From positions 1-52,131 of the forward strand of contig JAFQHW010000018.1 in assembly GCA_017397805.1 (NCBI GenBank): a DNA stretch of 52,131 nucleotides. The letters are read 5' to 3'. The notes under the pieces were generated by a model. It was given only the letters and a program-made list of their open reading frames with translations. It did no database searches and was not told the DNA's origin. This document shows, in pieces, positions 33,919-42,800 of the stretch. A program made the translations under genes and the position numbers. The DNA comes from Clostridia bacterium. GTDB lineage: Bacteria; Bacillota; Clostridia; Oscillospirales; CAG-382. Each line of letters begins with the position of its first letter. The stretch's first letter is position 1.

Positions 33919-34747
33919 CGGAAAGGCGTTAGCCGCAAAAATAAAAGAAGAAACCGCAAAAACCACGGCAGCTTTAGCCGCTGAGGGCAAAAGACAGCCT
34001 TGTTTGGCGGTTATATTGGTGGGCGAGGATCCTGCTTCTCAAATTTACGTTCGCAACAAGCATAACGACTGTGTTACCACGGGTATAAAGAGTCTTATGC
34101 ATACCTTGCCCAAGGATATTACGGAGGACGAACTGCTTTCCCTTATAGACAAGCTTAATGCTGACGATACGGTGGACGGTATATTGGTTCAGCTTCCTCT
34201 GCCCAAGCACCTTAACGAAGAAAAGGTGACCGAGCGTATTTCCGTAAACAAGGACGTAGATGCGTTCAGCGCGGCAAACGTAGGTCTTATAACCCTTGGC
34301 AAAGCAGGCTTTAAGCCTTGCACTCCTGCGGGTATCATGCGCTTGCTGGAAGAATACGGAATCGACATCAAAGGCAAGGAATGTGTTGTGGTTGGCAGAA
34401 GTAATATAGTGGGCAAGCCCATGGCTCTGCTTCTTTTGGCGGCGGGCGGTACCGTTACCGTGTGCCATACCAAAACCGCTGACCTCAGCTTCCATACGAA
34501 GCGTGCCGATATACTTATCGCCGCCGCAGGCAAGGCGGATCTGATAAGAGGGGATATGATAAAGGAAGGAGCGGTTATTGTGGACGTAGGCATGAACCGT
34601 AAGGACGGCAAGCTTTGCGGCGACGTGAATTTTGAGGAATGCGTTCCCAAGGCTTCTTACATAACTCCCGTTCCCGGCGGCGTAGGCCCCATGACCAGAG
34701 CGATGCTTCTGGAAAATACGCTTACCGCTTATAAATTTTCAAAATAA
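33905..34747 (+). CDS. folD: Bifunctional methylene-THF dehydrogenase/methenyl-THF cyclohydrolase FolD
   Basis: 280 residues, normal length. It interconverts methylene-, methenyl- and formyl-tetrahydrofolate and so supplies ThyX and purine synthesis. The catalytic Lys52 is in YVRNKHNDC; GILVQLPLP, DVDAFSAANVG and the NADP-binding VVGRSNIVGKP follow, and ITPVPGGVGPMTRAML closes it. It is the last gene of the 17.2-34.7 kb run. No convincing terminator follows. Confidence 0.97.
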   Translation: MTILDGKALAAKIKEETAKTTAALAAEGKRQPCLAVILVGEDPASQIYVRNKHNDCVTTGIKSLMHTLPKDITEDELLSLIDKLNADDTVDGILVQLPLPKHLNEEKVTERISVNKDVDAFSAANVGLITLGKAGFKPCTPAGIMRLLEEYGIDIKGKECVVVGRSNIVGKPMALLLLAAGGTVTVCHTKTADLSFHTKRADILIAAAGKADLIRGDMIKEGAVIVDVGMNRKDGKLCGDVNFEECVPKASYITPVPGGVGPMTRAMLLENTLTAYKFSK

Positions 34748-34857
34748 AATATTAATGCTTTAGTTTGATGTATGGTATTTTTGCTTAATGCGGTTTAGAT
34801 GTATTTTGAGCTTTTTTGGTAAATATGGAGAATAGAGAGCAAGGCATAGTTTTTCGG

Positions 34858-34886
34858 TTGACAGATCTTGCAAATTACTCTATAAT
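34858..34886 (+). promoter_or_regulatory. Consensus promoter of the first secreted modular protein
   Basis: TTGACA (34858-34863), 17-base spacer, TATAAT (34881-34886): a perfect housekeeping promoter 42 bases before the ATG. The rest of this 180-base gap is AT-rich without other recognisable signals. Confidence 0.85.
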
Positions 34887-34927
34887 TAAATGTAACTGAA
34901 TCTGTATTTTTTTTTAATGGAGGTTTT

Positions 34928-36646
34928 ATGATGAAAGCAAACAAATCCCTTTTCAGAAGAATGCTCAGCGTGCTTCTCGTAGTATGCACACTTTGCTGTT
35001 TTGCTGTCAATTATTCTGCTTCGGTTGCTGCCGACACGGGTTGGACTATAGTTATGCAGAATTTAGCTAAGTGGGATAACTACGTGTACGGCACGGGTAC
35101 GCTTCGCGCAACCGGCTGCGGTAACTTTGCGCTTGTAAACGCAGTAGGTTATCTTACCGGCAGAGATATGGACGTTACCAAGGTTGCACAGTGGGCGTAC
35201 GACATCGGCGGTTATAACGATACCGGCGCTAACGGCACCAACAGACACGAGGTTTATCCTTACGTTAATGACAGATGGGGCGATGAATACGGCTTCTATT
35301 TGGACTATAACGGAGGTGCAGGTTGGTGGTCCAACGTTAACAACAGCACTCTTAAAAATCACTTGGCAAACGGCGGTGCCGCAGTAGCACACGTTCCCAA
35401 CCACTTTATAGCTCTCGTTGGTTACGATTACAGCACCGATAAGTTCCACGTTCTGGATAGCTATCCTACCACAAGCAGAGGTACTTCCCCCGGTGACGTT
35501 TGGCGTACGACCAGCCAGCTTACAGGCTCCGTTTACGCTATGACCATTGACTGGTGGTGTCTCATTTCCGCAGACAACAGCAAGGTAAGCGCTCCCACTA
35601 TCAGCGCTGCAAACACTTTGGCATATAATACTACATACCCCGTAAGCTGGGGCGCTGTTACCAACGCTACTTCTTACACTTATAAAGCAGAAGTATATCA
35701 GGGCGAGGTAGGTGCTACCTCCGCTACTACGGTAGCAAGCGGCACCGTTACCGGCACTTCCGTTACTATTCCCGCACAAACAAGCGGTAAGTATATGAAG
35801 GTTACCGTTACCGCAGTAGGAGCTGAGAACTCGGCTTCCGCTTCCGTTACCGCTATGATGGGTCCTTGGGTTTCTTATCCCACTAAGTATGAGTATATTC
35901 CCGTTGCTGACGTAAACGGCTCTGCCGGTGTAAGTAACAGTACCGTTTGGACATCCTCCAAGGGTACCAACTTCGGTATGACTTGGTGGCGCGCATTCAT
36001 GTGCTCTCCTAACGCAGACGGCACCTATACCGTAAATACTATTTACGAAAACGGCGTAGAAAAGAATGTTGCCATAACCGGCAATAATGTTTTGTGGGCT
36101 ATCCACAGCGGCTATACCAATTATGAACTGAGTACGAAGATAGTTGTAGGCGATAAGCTGACCTTCGTGGGCGTTTATATGGGCACCGCAACCGTAAGAG
36201 GAAGCGGCCACGTTCTCGTAAACGGCGGTATTCCTCTCCATCCCGAAGATCTTACCGTAAAGGATAACTCCGTTGCCCTTGACGGTGACTACTTGGTAGG
36301 TGTAGGCAACGGTGCTTCCGGTAGCGATATAATCTCCAAGTTCAACGAAGATTCCGAGTATATTAAGGTATACAACACTTCCGGCGCGGCTGTAACCAAC
36401 GGTGTCGTAGGTACTGGCTATACCGTTAATTTGGTGGTTGATAACACCGCTATAAAGACCTTCACCATCATCATAAGCGGTGACCTTAACAGTGACGGTG
36501 CAACCACCACTTCCGACGTGCTCGTGGCTTCCAACGCAATCGACGGGTCTTCAACTCTCAGCGCCGCTTATATCAAAGCAGGTGACTATGACAAGGACGG
36601 TATTTTAACGACTACCGACTATATGACCCTTTGCGGCAAACTGTAA
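34928..36646 (+). CDS. Secreted C39-like peptidase with Ig-like and dockerin-like modules
   Basis: 572 residues. Modules in order: signal peptide (about 1-35); C39-like cysteine peptidase (about 38-212; Cys64 in TGCGNFALVNA, His159 in VPNHFIALVGYD, Asp177 in HVLDSYP); Ig/FN3-like domain (about 218-315); a Trp-rich module (about 318-435); a DLTVKD module; and a dockerin-like end (about 516-572) with two Asp/Asn loops, GDLNSDG and GDYDKDG. From the Ig-like domain on it closely matches the next two proteins, so a different catalytic head was joined to the same tail. No cohesin or sortase signal is seen. The target is unknown, presumably a peptide or cell-wall substrate outside the cell. Own promoter and terminator. 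Confidence 0.85.
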   Translation: MMKANKSLFRRMLSVLLVVCTLCCFAVNYSASVAADTGWTIVMQNLAKWDNYVYGTGTLRATGCGNFALVNAVGYLTGRDMDVTKVAQWAYDIGGYNDTGANGTNRHEVYPYVNDRWGDEYGFYLDYNGGAGWWSNVNNSTLKNHLANGGAAVAHVPNHFIALVGYDYSTDKFHVLDSYPTTSRGTSPGDVWRTTSQLTGSVYAMTIDWWCLISADNSKVSAPTISAANTLAYNTTYPVSWGAVTNATSYTYKAEVYQGEVGATSATTVASGTVTGTSVTIPAQTSGKYMKVTVTAVGAENSASASVTAMMGPWVSYPTKYEYIPVADVNGSAGVSNSTVWTSSKGTNFGMTWWRAFMCSPNADGTYTVNTIYENGVEKNVAITGNNVLWAIHSGYTNYELSTKIVVGDKLTFVGVYMGTATVRGSGHVLVNGGIPLHPEDLTVKDNSVALDGDYLVGVGNGASGSDIISKFNEDSEYIKVYNTSGAAVTNGVVGTGYTVNLVVDNTAIKTFTIIISGDLNSDGATTTSDVLVASNAIDGSSTLSAAYIKAGDYDKDGILTTTDYMTLCGKL

Positions 36647-36657
36647 ATACGGCATAT

Positions 36658-36687
36658 AAAAAAGCGGCTCGACAGAGTCGCTTTTTT
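36658..36687 (+). terminator. Terminator after the secreted C39-like gene
   Basis: AAAAAGCGGCTC and GAGTCGCTTTTTT pair around GACA, with one mismatch, and end in T residues. Confidence 0.85.
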
Positions 36688-36727
36688 GACCTTTTAACAT
36701 AAAAAAGTGATTTTTTTATTTAACCCC

Positions 36728-36756
36728 TTGTATATTTGATTCAAATGTGATATAAT
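36728..36756 (+). promoter_or_regulatory. Promoter of SGNH protein 1 (copy 1 of a duplicated leader)
   Basis: TTGTAT (36728-36733), 17-base spacer, TATAAT (36751-36756). The sequence from this promoter to the ATG at 36854 is largely repeated before the next gene (39161-39286). A conserved hairpin, ACAAAA (36800-36805) with TTTTGT (36817-36822), lies in the leader in both copies. Confidence 0.7.
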
Positions 36757-36853
36757 ACAAATTATCACAAAGATAAGGATGATCGTTGTTGCGTTTTGCA
36801 CAAAATCAATCTTGTTTTTTGTATAAAATCATCAAATTAAAGGGGATCGTGTT

Positions 36854-39052
36854 ATGAAAAGATTAACGGCAATACTGCTTGTCATGGCTATGATGCTGAC
36901 TCCCGCGTTTTTCGAGGGCGCAAGCACCAAGGCTTCCGCGGCAATCGTAAAGACTGAGATAGGTAACGTGTATTTTTCCAGAATAAACAACCTCTGGACG
37001 GATTCCAGTTCAAGCCCTGCAAATAACCAGTGTAATATTATTACTCCCGGTTATACTCTTGACGGCTTGTATTATGACAGACTTTATGCTGTTTATGACA
37101 GCTCTGCAGGCGGCTACGTAGTACAGAAAAAGGTTGCTACCCACCGCAGCTATTCTCAGTATATAGGCACCGGTGCAATAGGCATAGCTATCAGTAACCA
37201 GACTGCAGACAGCAATAAGGGTTCTGATTTTGCCCGCAAGAATTACGCCGTGTTCCAGCAGATCAGAGTGGGTGACGTTCTCACGCTTCACAACGTAGAC
37301 CTTACCAATAAGACCATAAGTACCAGCGGTACATGGGGTTCTTCCTCCTATACCTCTAATTCTTACATAAGCGTTACCACAGTTCGTGATACCACTACTC
37401 CCAAAACTGCTTATTCCGATAAGACCATCGTTGCTTTGGGTGATAGCGTTACCGCAGGCGGCGGCTGGACCGAGGATATTTCTATCGAGTTTAACTGTAA
37501 CGTTATTAACGTTGCAACTCCCGGTGACCGCACCAACGAAGGTCTTAACCGTTTCGATACCCTCGTTGCTCCTCATAACCCCGACATAGTTATTATTAAG
37601 TATGCACTTAACGACTGTATTCAATATACCGTAACAGCGTCTAACCTTACCACTTTTAAGAACAACCTTATGACTCTGTATAACAAGTGTACCGCTCTTG
37701 GCGCAACCGTTGTATTTATGACTACTAACGATTGCAGTCCCGGTCTTGACGGTTCCCGTTACTCTGCCGTTGGCGGTCTTGATTACTGGCTTTCATGTTA
37801 TCAGCAGACCATAAGAGACGTTGCGGCTGCCACCAGCGGCTTCTGCATTGACGTTTATGCAGAGTGGGCAAAGATTACAGCAAACAACTACCTTATGGAC
37901 AGCGTGCATCCCAACGCCAGCGGCTACAACATGGACCTTGGCGTTATCCTTCCTTACCTCCGCAATAATATGGAAGCCATCGCCGGCTCCACAGGTCCTT
38001 CCATCACCGTCCCCTCTTCTGTTGATTACGGCTCTTCCGTCAACGTAAAGTGGGATGCGGTAGAAGGCGCAACCTCCTATAAATACAGCGTTACCCGTCA
38101 TATGGGTGAAAAAGACATAACCAATAAGAGCGTTGTATACAGTGGTACTACCTCTTCTACTTCCATTTCCGTTCCCGCTCAGACAGAAGGTAAATATTTA
38201 GATGTTACGGTTACCGCAGTAACGGCTGACGGCGAGGCAAGCTCTACCCAGACCGTTATGATAGGTTACCCTGCGGCATATCCCGATGATATAGAGTACA
38301 TTCCTCTTGCAGAGATAAACGGCAGTGTACTTAACAGTACCTCTATGATATGGACTGCCTCTAAGGGATCTACCTTCTCTGCAGTGTATTGGGCTGCAAT
38401 GGTATGTACCCCTAACAAGGACGGTACCTACACCGTAAGCGAAAAGTATGAAAACGGCGCATCCAAGTCCGTAACCGTAAGCGGCAACAACATACTTTAC
38501 GCAGTACACGGCAGTTACACCAACGCAAGCTACGCCAATAAGGTAAAGGTTGGCGACACCATCGAGTTCTGCGGCCTCTACCTCACCTCTAACAATACTC
38601 TCAGTGCCAAGGCTTACGTTAAGTTCAACGGCGGCATTCCTCTCCATCCCGACGACCTTACCGTAAAGGATACCTCCGTTGCTCTTGAAGACGACTATTT
38701 GGTAGGTGTAGGTAACGGCGTTTCCGGTAGTGATATAATCTCCAAGTTTAACGAGGATTCTCAGTATATTAAGGTTTACAACCCTTCCGGCGCGGAAGTA
38801 ACAAACGGTGTCGTGGGTACTGGTTATACCGTTAATTTGGTAGTTGACAACACCGCTATCAAGACCATCACCATCATTATAAGCGGTGACCTTAACAGCG
38901 ACGGTGCGACCACCACTTCCGACGTGCTCGTGGCTTCCGGCTCCATTGACGGTTCTTCAAGACTTAGCGACGCTTATATCAAAGCAGGTGACTATGATAA
39001 GGATGGTATTTTAACAACTACCGACTATATGACCCTTTGCGGCAAACTGTAA
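36854..39052 (+). CDS. Secreted SGNH/GDSL hydrolase with Ig-like and dockerin-like modules (copy 1)
   Basis: 732 residues. Signal peptide (about 1-29) followed by a beta-rich N-terminal domain (about 31-180) of unknown family, then an SGNH hydrolase domain with Ser198 (ALGDSVTAGGG), KYALND as block III, and Asp349/His352 (MDSVHPN). These are the residues of carbohydrate or acyl esterases of this fold. An Ig-like domain, a Trp-containing module, the DLTVKD module and a dockerin-like end follow, shared with its neighbours. The substrate is probably an acylated glycan, an inference from fold and modules only. The next gene is a recent duplicate. Confidence 0.88.
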   Translation: MKRLTAILLVMAMMLTPAFFEGASTKASAAIVKTEIGNVYFSRINNLWTDSSSSPANNQCNIITPGYTLDGLYYDRLYAVYDSSAGGYVVQKKVATHRSYSQYIGTGAIGIAISNQTADSNKGSDFARKNYAVFQQIRVGDVLTLHNVDLTNKTISTSGTWGSSSYTSNSYISVTTVRDTTTPKTAYSDKTIVALGDSVTAGGGWTEDISIEFNCNVINVATPGDRTNEGLNRFDTLVAPHNPDIVIIKYALNDCIQYTVTASNLTTFKNNLMTLYNKCTALGATVVFMTTNDCSPGLDGSRYSAVGGLDYWLSCYQQTIRDVAAATSGFCIDVYAEWAKITANNYLMDSVHPNASGYNMDLGVILPYLRNNMEAIAGSTGPSITVPSSVDYGSSVNVKWDAVEGATSYKYSVTRHMGEKDITNKSVVYSGTTSSTSISVPAQTEGKYLDVTVTAVTADGEASSTQTVMIGYPAAYPDDIEYIPLAEINGSVLNSTSMIWTASKGSTFSAVYWAAMVCTPNKDGTYTVSEKYENGASKSVTVSGNNILYAVHGSYTNASYANKVKVGDTIEFCGLYLTSNNTLSAKAYVKFNGGIPLHPDDLTVKDTSVALEDDYLVGVGNGVSGSDIISKFNEDSQYIKVYNPSGAEVTNGVVGTGYTVNLVVDNTAIKTITIIISGDLNSDGATTTSDVLVASGSIDGSSRLSDAYIKAGDYDKDGILTTTDYMTLCGKL

Positions 39053-39072
39053 AGAATAGATGCGTTTTGTGA

Positions 39073-39100
39073 AAAGTGGCTCAAAAGAGCCACTTTTTTG
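39073..39100 (+). terminator. Terminator after SGNH protein 1
   Basis: AAAGTGGCTC pairs with GAGCCACTTT around AAAA, followed by T residues. The same stem reappears after SGNH protein 2 (41503-41534), so the duplication probably included the terminator. Confidence 0.9.
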
Positions 39101-39160
39101 CTGTTTCAGGAAAAAGCATTGTAAAGCTTTAACACGCAAAAGTTTTTTCTTTACCCCCCC

Positions 39161-39189
39161 TTGCATATTTGATTTGAATGTGATATAAT
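39161..39189 (+). promoter_or_regulatory. Promoter of SGNH protein 2 (copy 2 of the duplicated leader)
   Basis: TTGCAT (39161-39166), 17-base spacer, TATAAT (39184-39189). The -10 box, the leader hairpin CACAAAA (39232-39238) with TTTTTGTG (39249-39256), and the ribosome-binding region AAAAGGGGATCGTGTT are conserved with copy 1, while other bases have diverged. Confidence 0.7.
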
Positions 39190-39286
39190 ACAAAATGTTA
39201 CAAGGGTGATAACGATTATTGTGGCAATTTGCACAAAATTGATTTTACTTTTTGTGAAAAATCATCAAAGAAAAGGGGATCGTGTT

Positions 39287-41491
39287 ATGAAACGATTAAC
39301 GGCAATACTGCTTATCATGGCTATTATGCTGACTCCTGCGTTTTTCGAGGGCGCAAGCACTAAAGCTTCTGCGGCAATCGTAAAAACCGAGATAGGCAAC
39401 GTGTACTTTTCCAGAATAAACAACCTCTGGACGGATACCACCGCAACCCCTGCACACAACCAGTGTAATATTATTACCCCCGGCAACACCCTTAACGGCG
39501 TGTATTTTGACAGACTTTATGCTGTTTATGACAGCTCTGCAGGCGGCTACGTAGTACAGAAAAAGGTTGCTACTCACCGCAGCTATTCTCAGTACATAGG
39601 CGAAAACGCAATAGGTATCGCCCTCAGTAACCAGACTGCAGACGGCAACAAGGGTTCTGATTTCGCCCGTAAGAACTTTTCCGTATTCCAGTATATCAGA
39701 GTGGGTGACGTCCTTACGCTTCACAACGTAGACCTTACCAACAAGACCATAAGCACCAGCGGTACTTGGGGCACCACCTCCTTTACCTCCAACTCCTACG
39801 TAAGCGTTACCACCGTTCGTGATACCTCAGCTCCCAGAACCGCTTATTCCGATAAGACTATCGTTGCTCTCGGTGACAGTGATACCGCAGGCGGCGGCTG
39901 GACCGATGAAGTATCCATCGAGTTTAACTGTAAAGTTGTCAACGCGGGTACCCCCGGTGACCGTACCGATGAGGCTCTTCAGCGTTTCGATACCCTCGTT
40001 GCTCCTCATAACCCCGATATAGTTTTCATTAAGTTCGCACTTAACGATGCTATTCAGTACACGGTTACCTCCAACACCTTGCCAAACTTCAAGAACAACC
40101 TCAGGAAGCTTTACAATAAGTGTACCGCTATCGGTGCAACCGCGGTATTCTTTACCACCTGCGAATGCAGTGACGGTCTTGATTCCTCCCGTTACGATGC
40201 CTTCGGCGGACTTGATGCGTACCTGAAGACCTTCCAGCAGGGTATAAGAGACGTTGCCGCCGAGACAAGCGGCTTCTGTATAGACCTTGATGCCGCATGG
40301 CAGAAGGTTGCCGATCACGTTGACGACTACCTTATGGATAGCGTACATCCTAACGATGCCGGCTACGATATGGAGCTTGGCGTTATACTTCCTTACCTCC
40401 GCGACAATATGGAAGCTATCGCAGGCTCCGTAGGTCCTGCAACTCCTTCTATCTCTGCTCCCACCTCTGCTGATTACGGCTCTTCCATCAGTATAAATTG
40501 GGGCGCAGTAGACGGCGCGACCTCCTATAAATATCAGGTTACCCGTCATATGGGTGAAAAGAATATAACCGATAAGAGCGTTATACTCAGCGGCACCACC
40601 ACCGCAACCTCCATTTCCATTCCCGCTCAGACAGAGGGTAAGTATTTAGACGTTACGGTTACCGCAGTAACTGCCGAAGGCGAGGGTAGCTCTACCAAGA
40701 CCGTTATGATAGGCTATCCCGCGGCATATCCCACAGGTACTAAGTATATTTCTTTGGCGGAGATAAACGGTAGCGATATCAAGAGCAACTCTACGGTATG
40801 GACCTCTTCTATGGGCGAAAAGTTCACTGCCATATATTGGGTTGCGCTGTTATGCACTCCTAACAAAGACGGTACGTACACCGTAAGCGAAAAGTATGAG
40901 AACGGCACCAGCAAGTCCATAGCAATAACCGGAGACAATCTTCTTTACGCGGTGTTCGACAGTTATGCAAATTCAAGCTACGCGGCTAACGCAAAGGTTG
41001 GCGACATCGTGGAGTTCTGCGGTCTTTACCTCTCCGCGGGCAATGTCCTCAGTCCCAAGGCGTACGTTAGGTTCAATGCGGGTCAACCCAAAGACCTTAC
41101 CGTTAAGGATGCCTCCGTTGCTCTTGAAGACGATTATTTGGTAGGTGTGGGAAGCGGTGCTTCCGGCAACGATATAATCTCCAAGTTCAACGAGGATTCC
41201 CAGTACATTAAGGTATATAACACTTCCGGCGCGGCTGTAACAAGCGGTGTCGTAGGCACAGGCTATACCGTTAATTTGGTAGTTGACAACGTAACCGTTA
41301 AGACCGTCACCATTATTATAAGAGGCGACCTTAACAGTGACGGTGCAACCACTACTTCCGACGTGCTTGTGGCTTCCTGCTCAATAGACGGTTCTACAAC
41401 TCTCAGCGACGCTTATATCAAGGCTGGCGACTACGACAAGGACGGTATTTTGACAACTACCGACTATATGACTCTTTGCGGAAAAATTTAA
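39287..41491 (+). CDS. Secreted SGNH/GDSL hydrolase with Ig-like and dockerin-like modules (copy 2)
   Basis: 734 residues from ATG 39287, the position equivalent to the start of copy 1; a longer frame from 39206 would cover the promoter leader. Same modules: signal peptide, N-terminal beta-rich domain, SGNH domain with Ser198 (ALGDSDTAGGG), KFALND and Asp351/His354 (MDSVHPN), Ig-like, Trp-containing, DLTVKD and dockerin-like end. The catalytic triad is intact, so both copies should be active. Differences cluster in the SGNH surface and the middle module, suggesting divergence of substrate preference after duplication. Confidence 0.88.
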   Translation: MKRLTAILLIMAIMLTPAFFEGASTKASAAIVKTEIGNVYFSRINNLWTDTTATPAHNQCNIITPGNTLNGVYFDRLYAVYDSSAGGYVVQKKVATHRSYSQYIGENAIGIALSNQTADGNKGSDFARKNFSVFQYIRVGDVLTLHNVDLTNKTISTSGTWGTTSFTSNSYVSVTTVRDTSAPRTAYSDKTIVALGDSDTAGGGWTDEVSIEFNCKVVNAGTPGDRTDEALQRFDTLVAPHNPDIVFIKFALNDAIQYTVTSNTLPNFKNNLRKLYNKCTAIGATAVFFTTCECSDGLDSSRYDAFGGLDAYLKTFQQGIRDVAAETSGFCIDLDAAWQKVADHVDDYLMDSVHPNDAGYDMELGVILPYLRDNMEAIAGSVGPATPSISAPTSADYGSSISINWGAVDGATSYKYQVTRHMGEKNITDKSVILSGTTTATSISIPAQTEGKYLDVTVTAVTAEGEGSSTKTVMIGYPAAYPTGTKYISLAEINGSDIKSNSTVWTSSMGEKFTAIYWVALLCTPNKDGTYTVSEKYENGTSKSIAITGDNLLYAVFDSYANSSYAANAKVGDIVEFCGLYLSAGNVLSPKAYVRFNAGQPKDLTVKDASVALEDDYLVGVGSGASGNDIISKFNEDSQYIKVYNTSGAAVTSGVVGTGYTVNLVVDNVTVKTVTIIIRGDLNSDGATTTSDVLVASCSIDGSTTLSDAYIKAGDYDKDGILTTTDYMTLCGKI

Positions 41492-41502
41492 AATACAGCT
41501 TA

Positions 41503-41534
41503 TAAAAAAGTGGCTCGGCAGAGCCACTTTTTTT
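41503..41534 (+). terminator. Terminator after SGNH protein 2
   Basis: AAAAAGTGGCTC pairs with GAGCCACTTTTT around GGCA, followed by T residues. Confidence 0.9.
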
Positions 41535-41555
41535 GCCTTTTTTAGGAAAAAACTA

Positions 41556-41584
41556 TTGCAATATTTATCGGATTGTGATAATCT
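41556..41584 (+). promoter_or_regulatory. Probable promoter of the hydroxy-acid cassette
   Basis: TTGCAA (41556-41561), 17-base spacer, TAATCT (41579-41584). The -10 box is weak but the spacing is right, and it is the only candidate in the gap before the dehydrogenase. Confidence 0.5.
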
Positions 41585-41653
41585 ACCATTGAGGGAAAAT
41601 GTTTGCATTTTCTCACTAGAAACAGTAAATTATTTTGAAAGGAATGATACAAA

Positions 41654-42778
41654 ATGGGATATATAACATATCCGGTAGAACATCTTGACAAATTCTGTAT
41701 GGAGGCATTCTGCAAGTTTGGTTTTTCCGAAGACGAAAGCAGAATAATTTCCGACGTGCTTATGCTTTCCGACCTTTACGGTATTGAAAGCCACGGTATG
41801 CAGCGCCTTGTAAGATACCACAAGGGTATCGAAAAGGGCACCATTAAGGTTGACGCAAAGCACGAGGTAGTGTTTGACACTCCCATCTCCGCAGTAATTG
41901 ATGCACACGACGGCATGGGTCAGCTTGTAGGTCACGCGGCTATGGAGCTTGCTATCGAAAAAGCTAAGACCGCAGGTGTTGGTATCGTTTCCGTTAAAAA
42001 CTCCAACCACTACGGTATTGCAGGTTACTATGCAAAAATGGCTTGCGATGCAGGTCTTGTAGGCTTCTCCTGCACCAACTCCGAGGCTATAATGGTTCCT
42101 ACCTTCGGTAAGCTGGCTATGATAGGCTCTAACCCTATCGCTATGTCCGCTCCCGCTGAACCGTATCCTTTCTTCTTCGACGCTTCCACCACCGTTGTTA
42201 CACGCGGTAAGTTGGAAATGTATAACAAGATGGAAAAACCCCTTCCCGACGGTTGGGCACTTGATAAAGACGGTCATCCCTCCAACGACGCGGCAGATGT
42301 TCTTAAGAACATCGTTGCAAAGAACGGCGGCGGTATAATGCCTCTCGGCGGTTCTACCGAGCAGTTAGGCAGCCACAAGGGCTACGGCTGGGGTATGGTA
42401 TGTGAGTTCTTTGCATCCATCCTTTCTCAGGGTGTTACCTCCAACTATTGTATGAAGAACGGCAAGAGTGGTATCTGCCACGGCTTTATGGCTATTAACC
42501 CTGCTTTCTTCGGTAACGCTGACGATATTAAGGCTCACTTCTCCAAGTACCTTCAGGACCTTCGTGAGAGTCCCAAGGCAGACGGTCAGGAAAAGATTTA
42601 TACCCACGGCGAGAAGGAAATTGCCGCAATGGCTGACAGAAAAGCAAACGGCGTAAAGGTTAATGAAAACACCGTAAGAGAGATGATAGATATGGCTAAC
42701 TATCTCGGTATGGACGTTAAGGCATACTTTGGTGATTTCGATGCGGGCAACAGCAATATGTTCTCCGGTAATTATTAA
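41654..42778 (+). CDS. Malate/L-lactate dehydrogenase-type (Ldh2/YlbC family) oxidoreductase
   Basis: 374 residues. Family hallmarks are SDLYGIESHGMQRL, VKNSNHYGIAGYYAKMA, MIGSNPIAMSAP and the C-terminal GSHKGYGWGM. Members use NAD(P) to oxidise 2-hydroxy acids such as malate, sulfolactate, ureidoglycolate or 2,3-diketogulonate. The two genes downstream, malic enzyme and a LarA-type racemase, favour malate or lactate. GAAAGGA precedes the ATG. Confidence 0.88.
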   Translation: MGYITYPVEHLDKFCMEAFCKFGFSEDESRIISDVLMLSDLYGIESHGMQRLVRYHKGIEKGTIKVDAKHEVVFDTPISAVIDAHDGMGQLVGHAAMELAIEKAKTAGVGIVSVKNSNHYGIAGYYAKMACDAGLVGFSCTNSEAIMVPTFGKLAMIGSNPIAMSAPAEPYPFFFDASTTVVTRGKLEMYNKMEKPLPDGWALDKDGHPSNDAADVLKNIVAKNGGGIMPLGGSTEQLGSHKGYGWGMVCEFFASILSQGVTSNYCMKNGKSGICHGFMAINPAFFGNADDIKAHFSKYLQDLRESPKADGQEKIYTHGEKEIAAMADRKANGVKVNENTVREMIDMANYLGMDVKAYFGDFDAGNSNMFSGNY

Positions 42779-42800
42779 AAAATAAAATTGTAGGAGCTTT

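Noticed and set aside
35063..36241. 392-codon minus-strand open frame opposite the secreted C39-like gene
   Set aside because: Shadow of repetitive Thr/Ser/Gly-rich coding sequence; composition is Cys/Gly/Ser-rich and not protein-like.
34928..41491. Cellulosome gene cluster
   Set aside because: There are dockerin-like ends but no cohesin, scaffoldin, glycoside hydrolase or carbohydrate-binding module that I can recognise.
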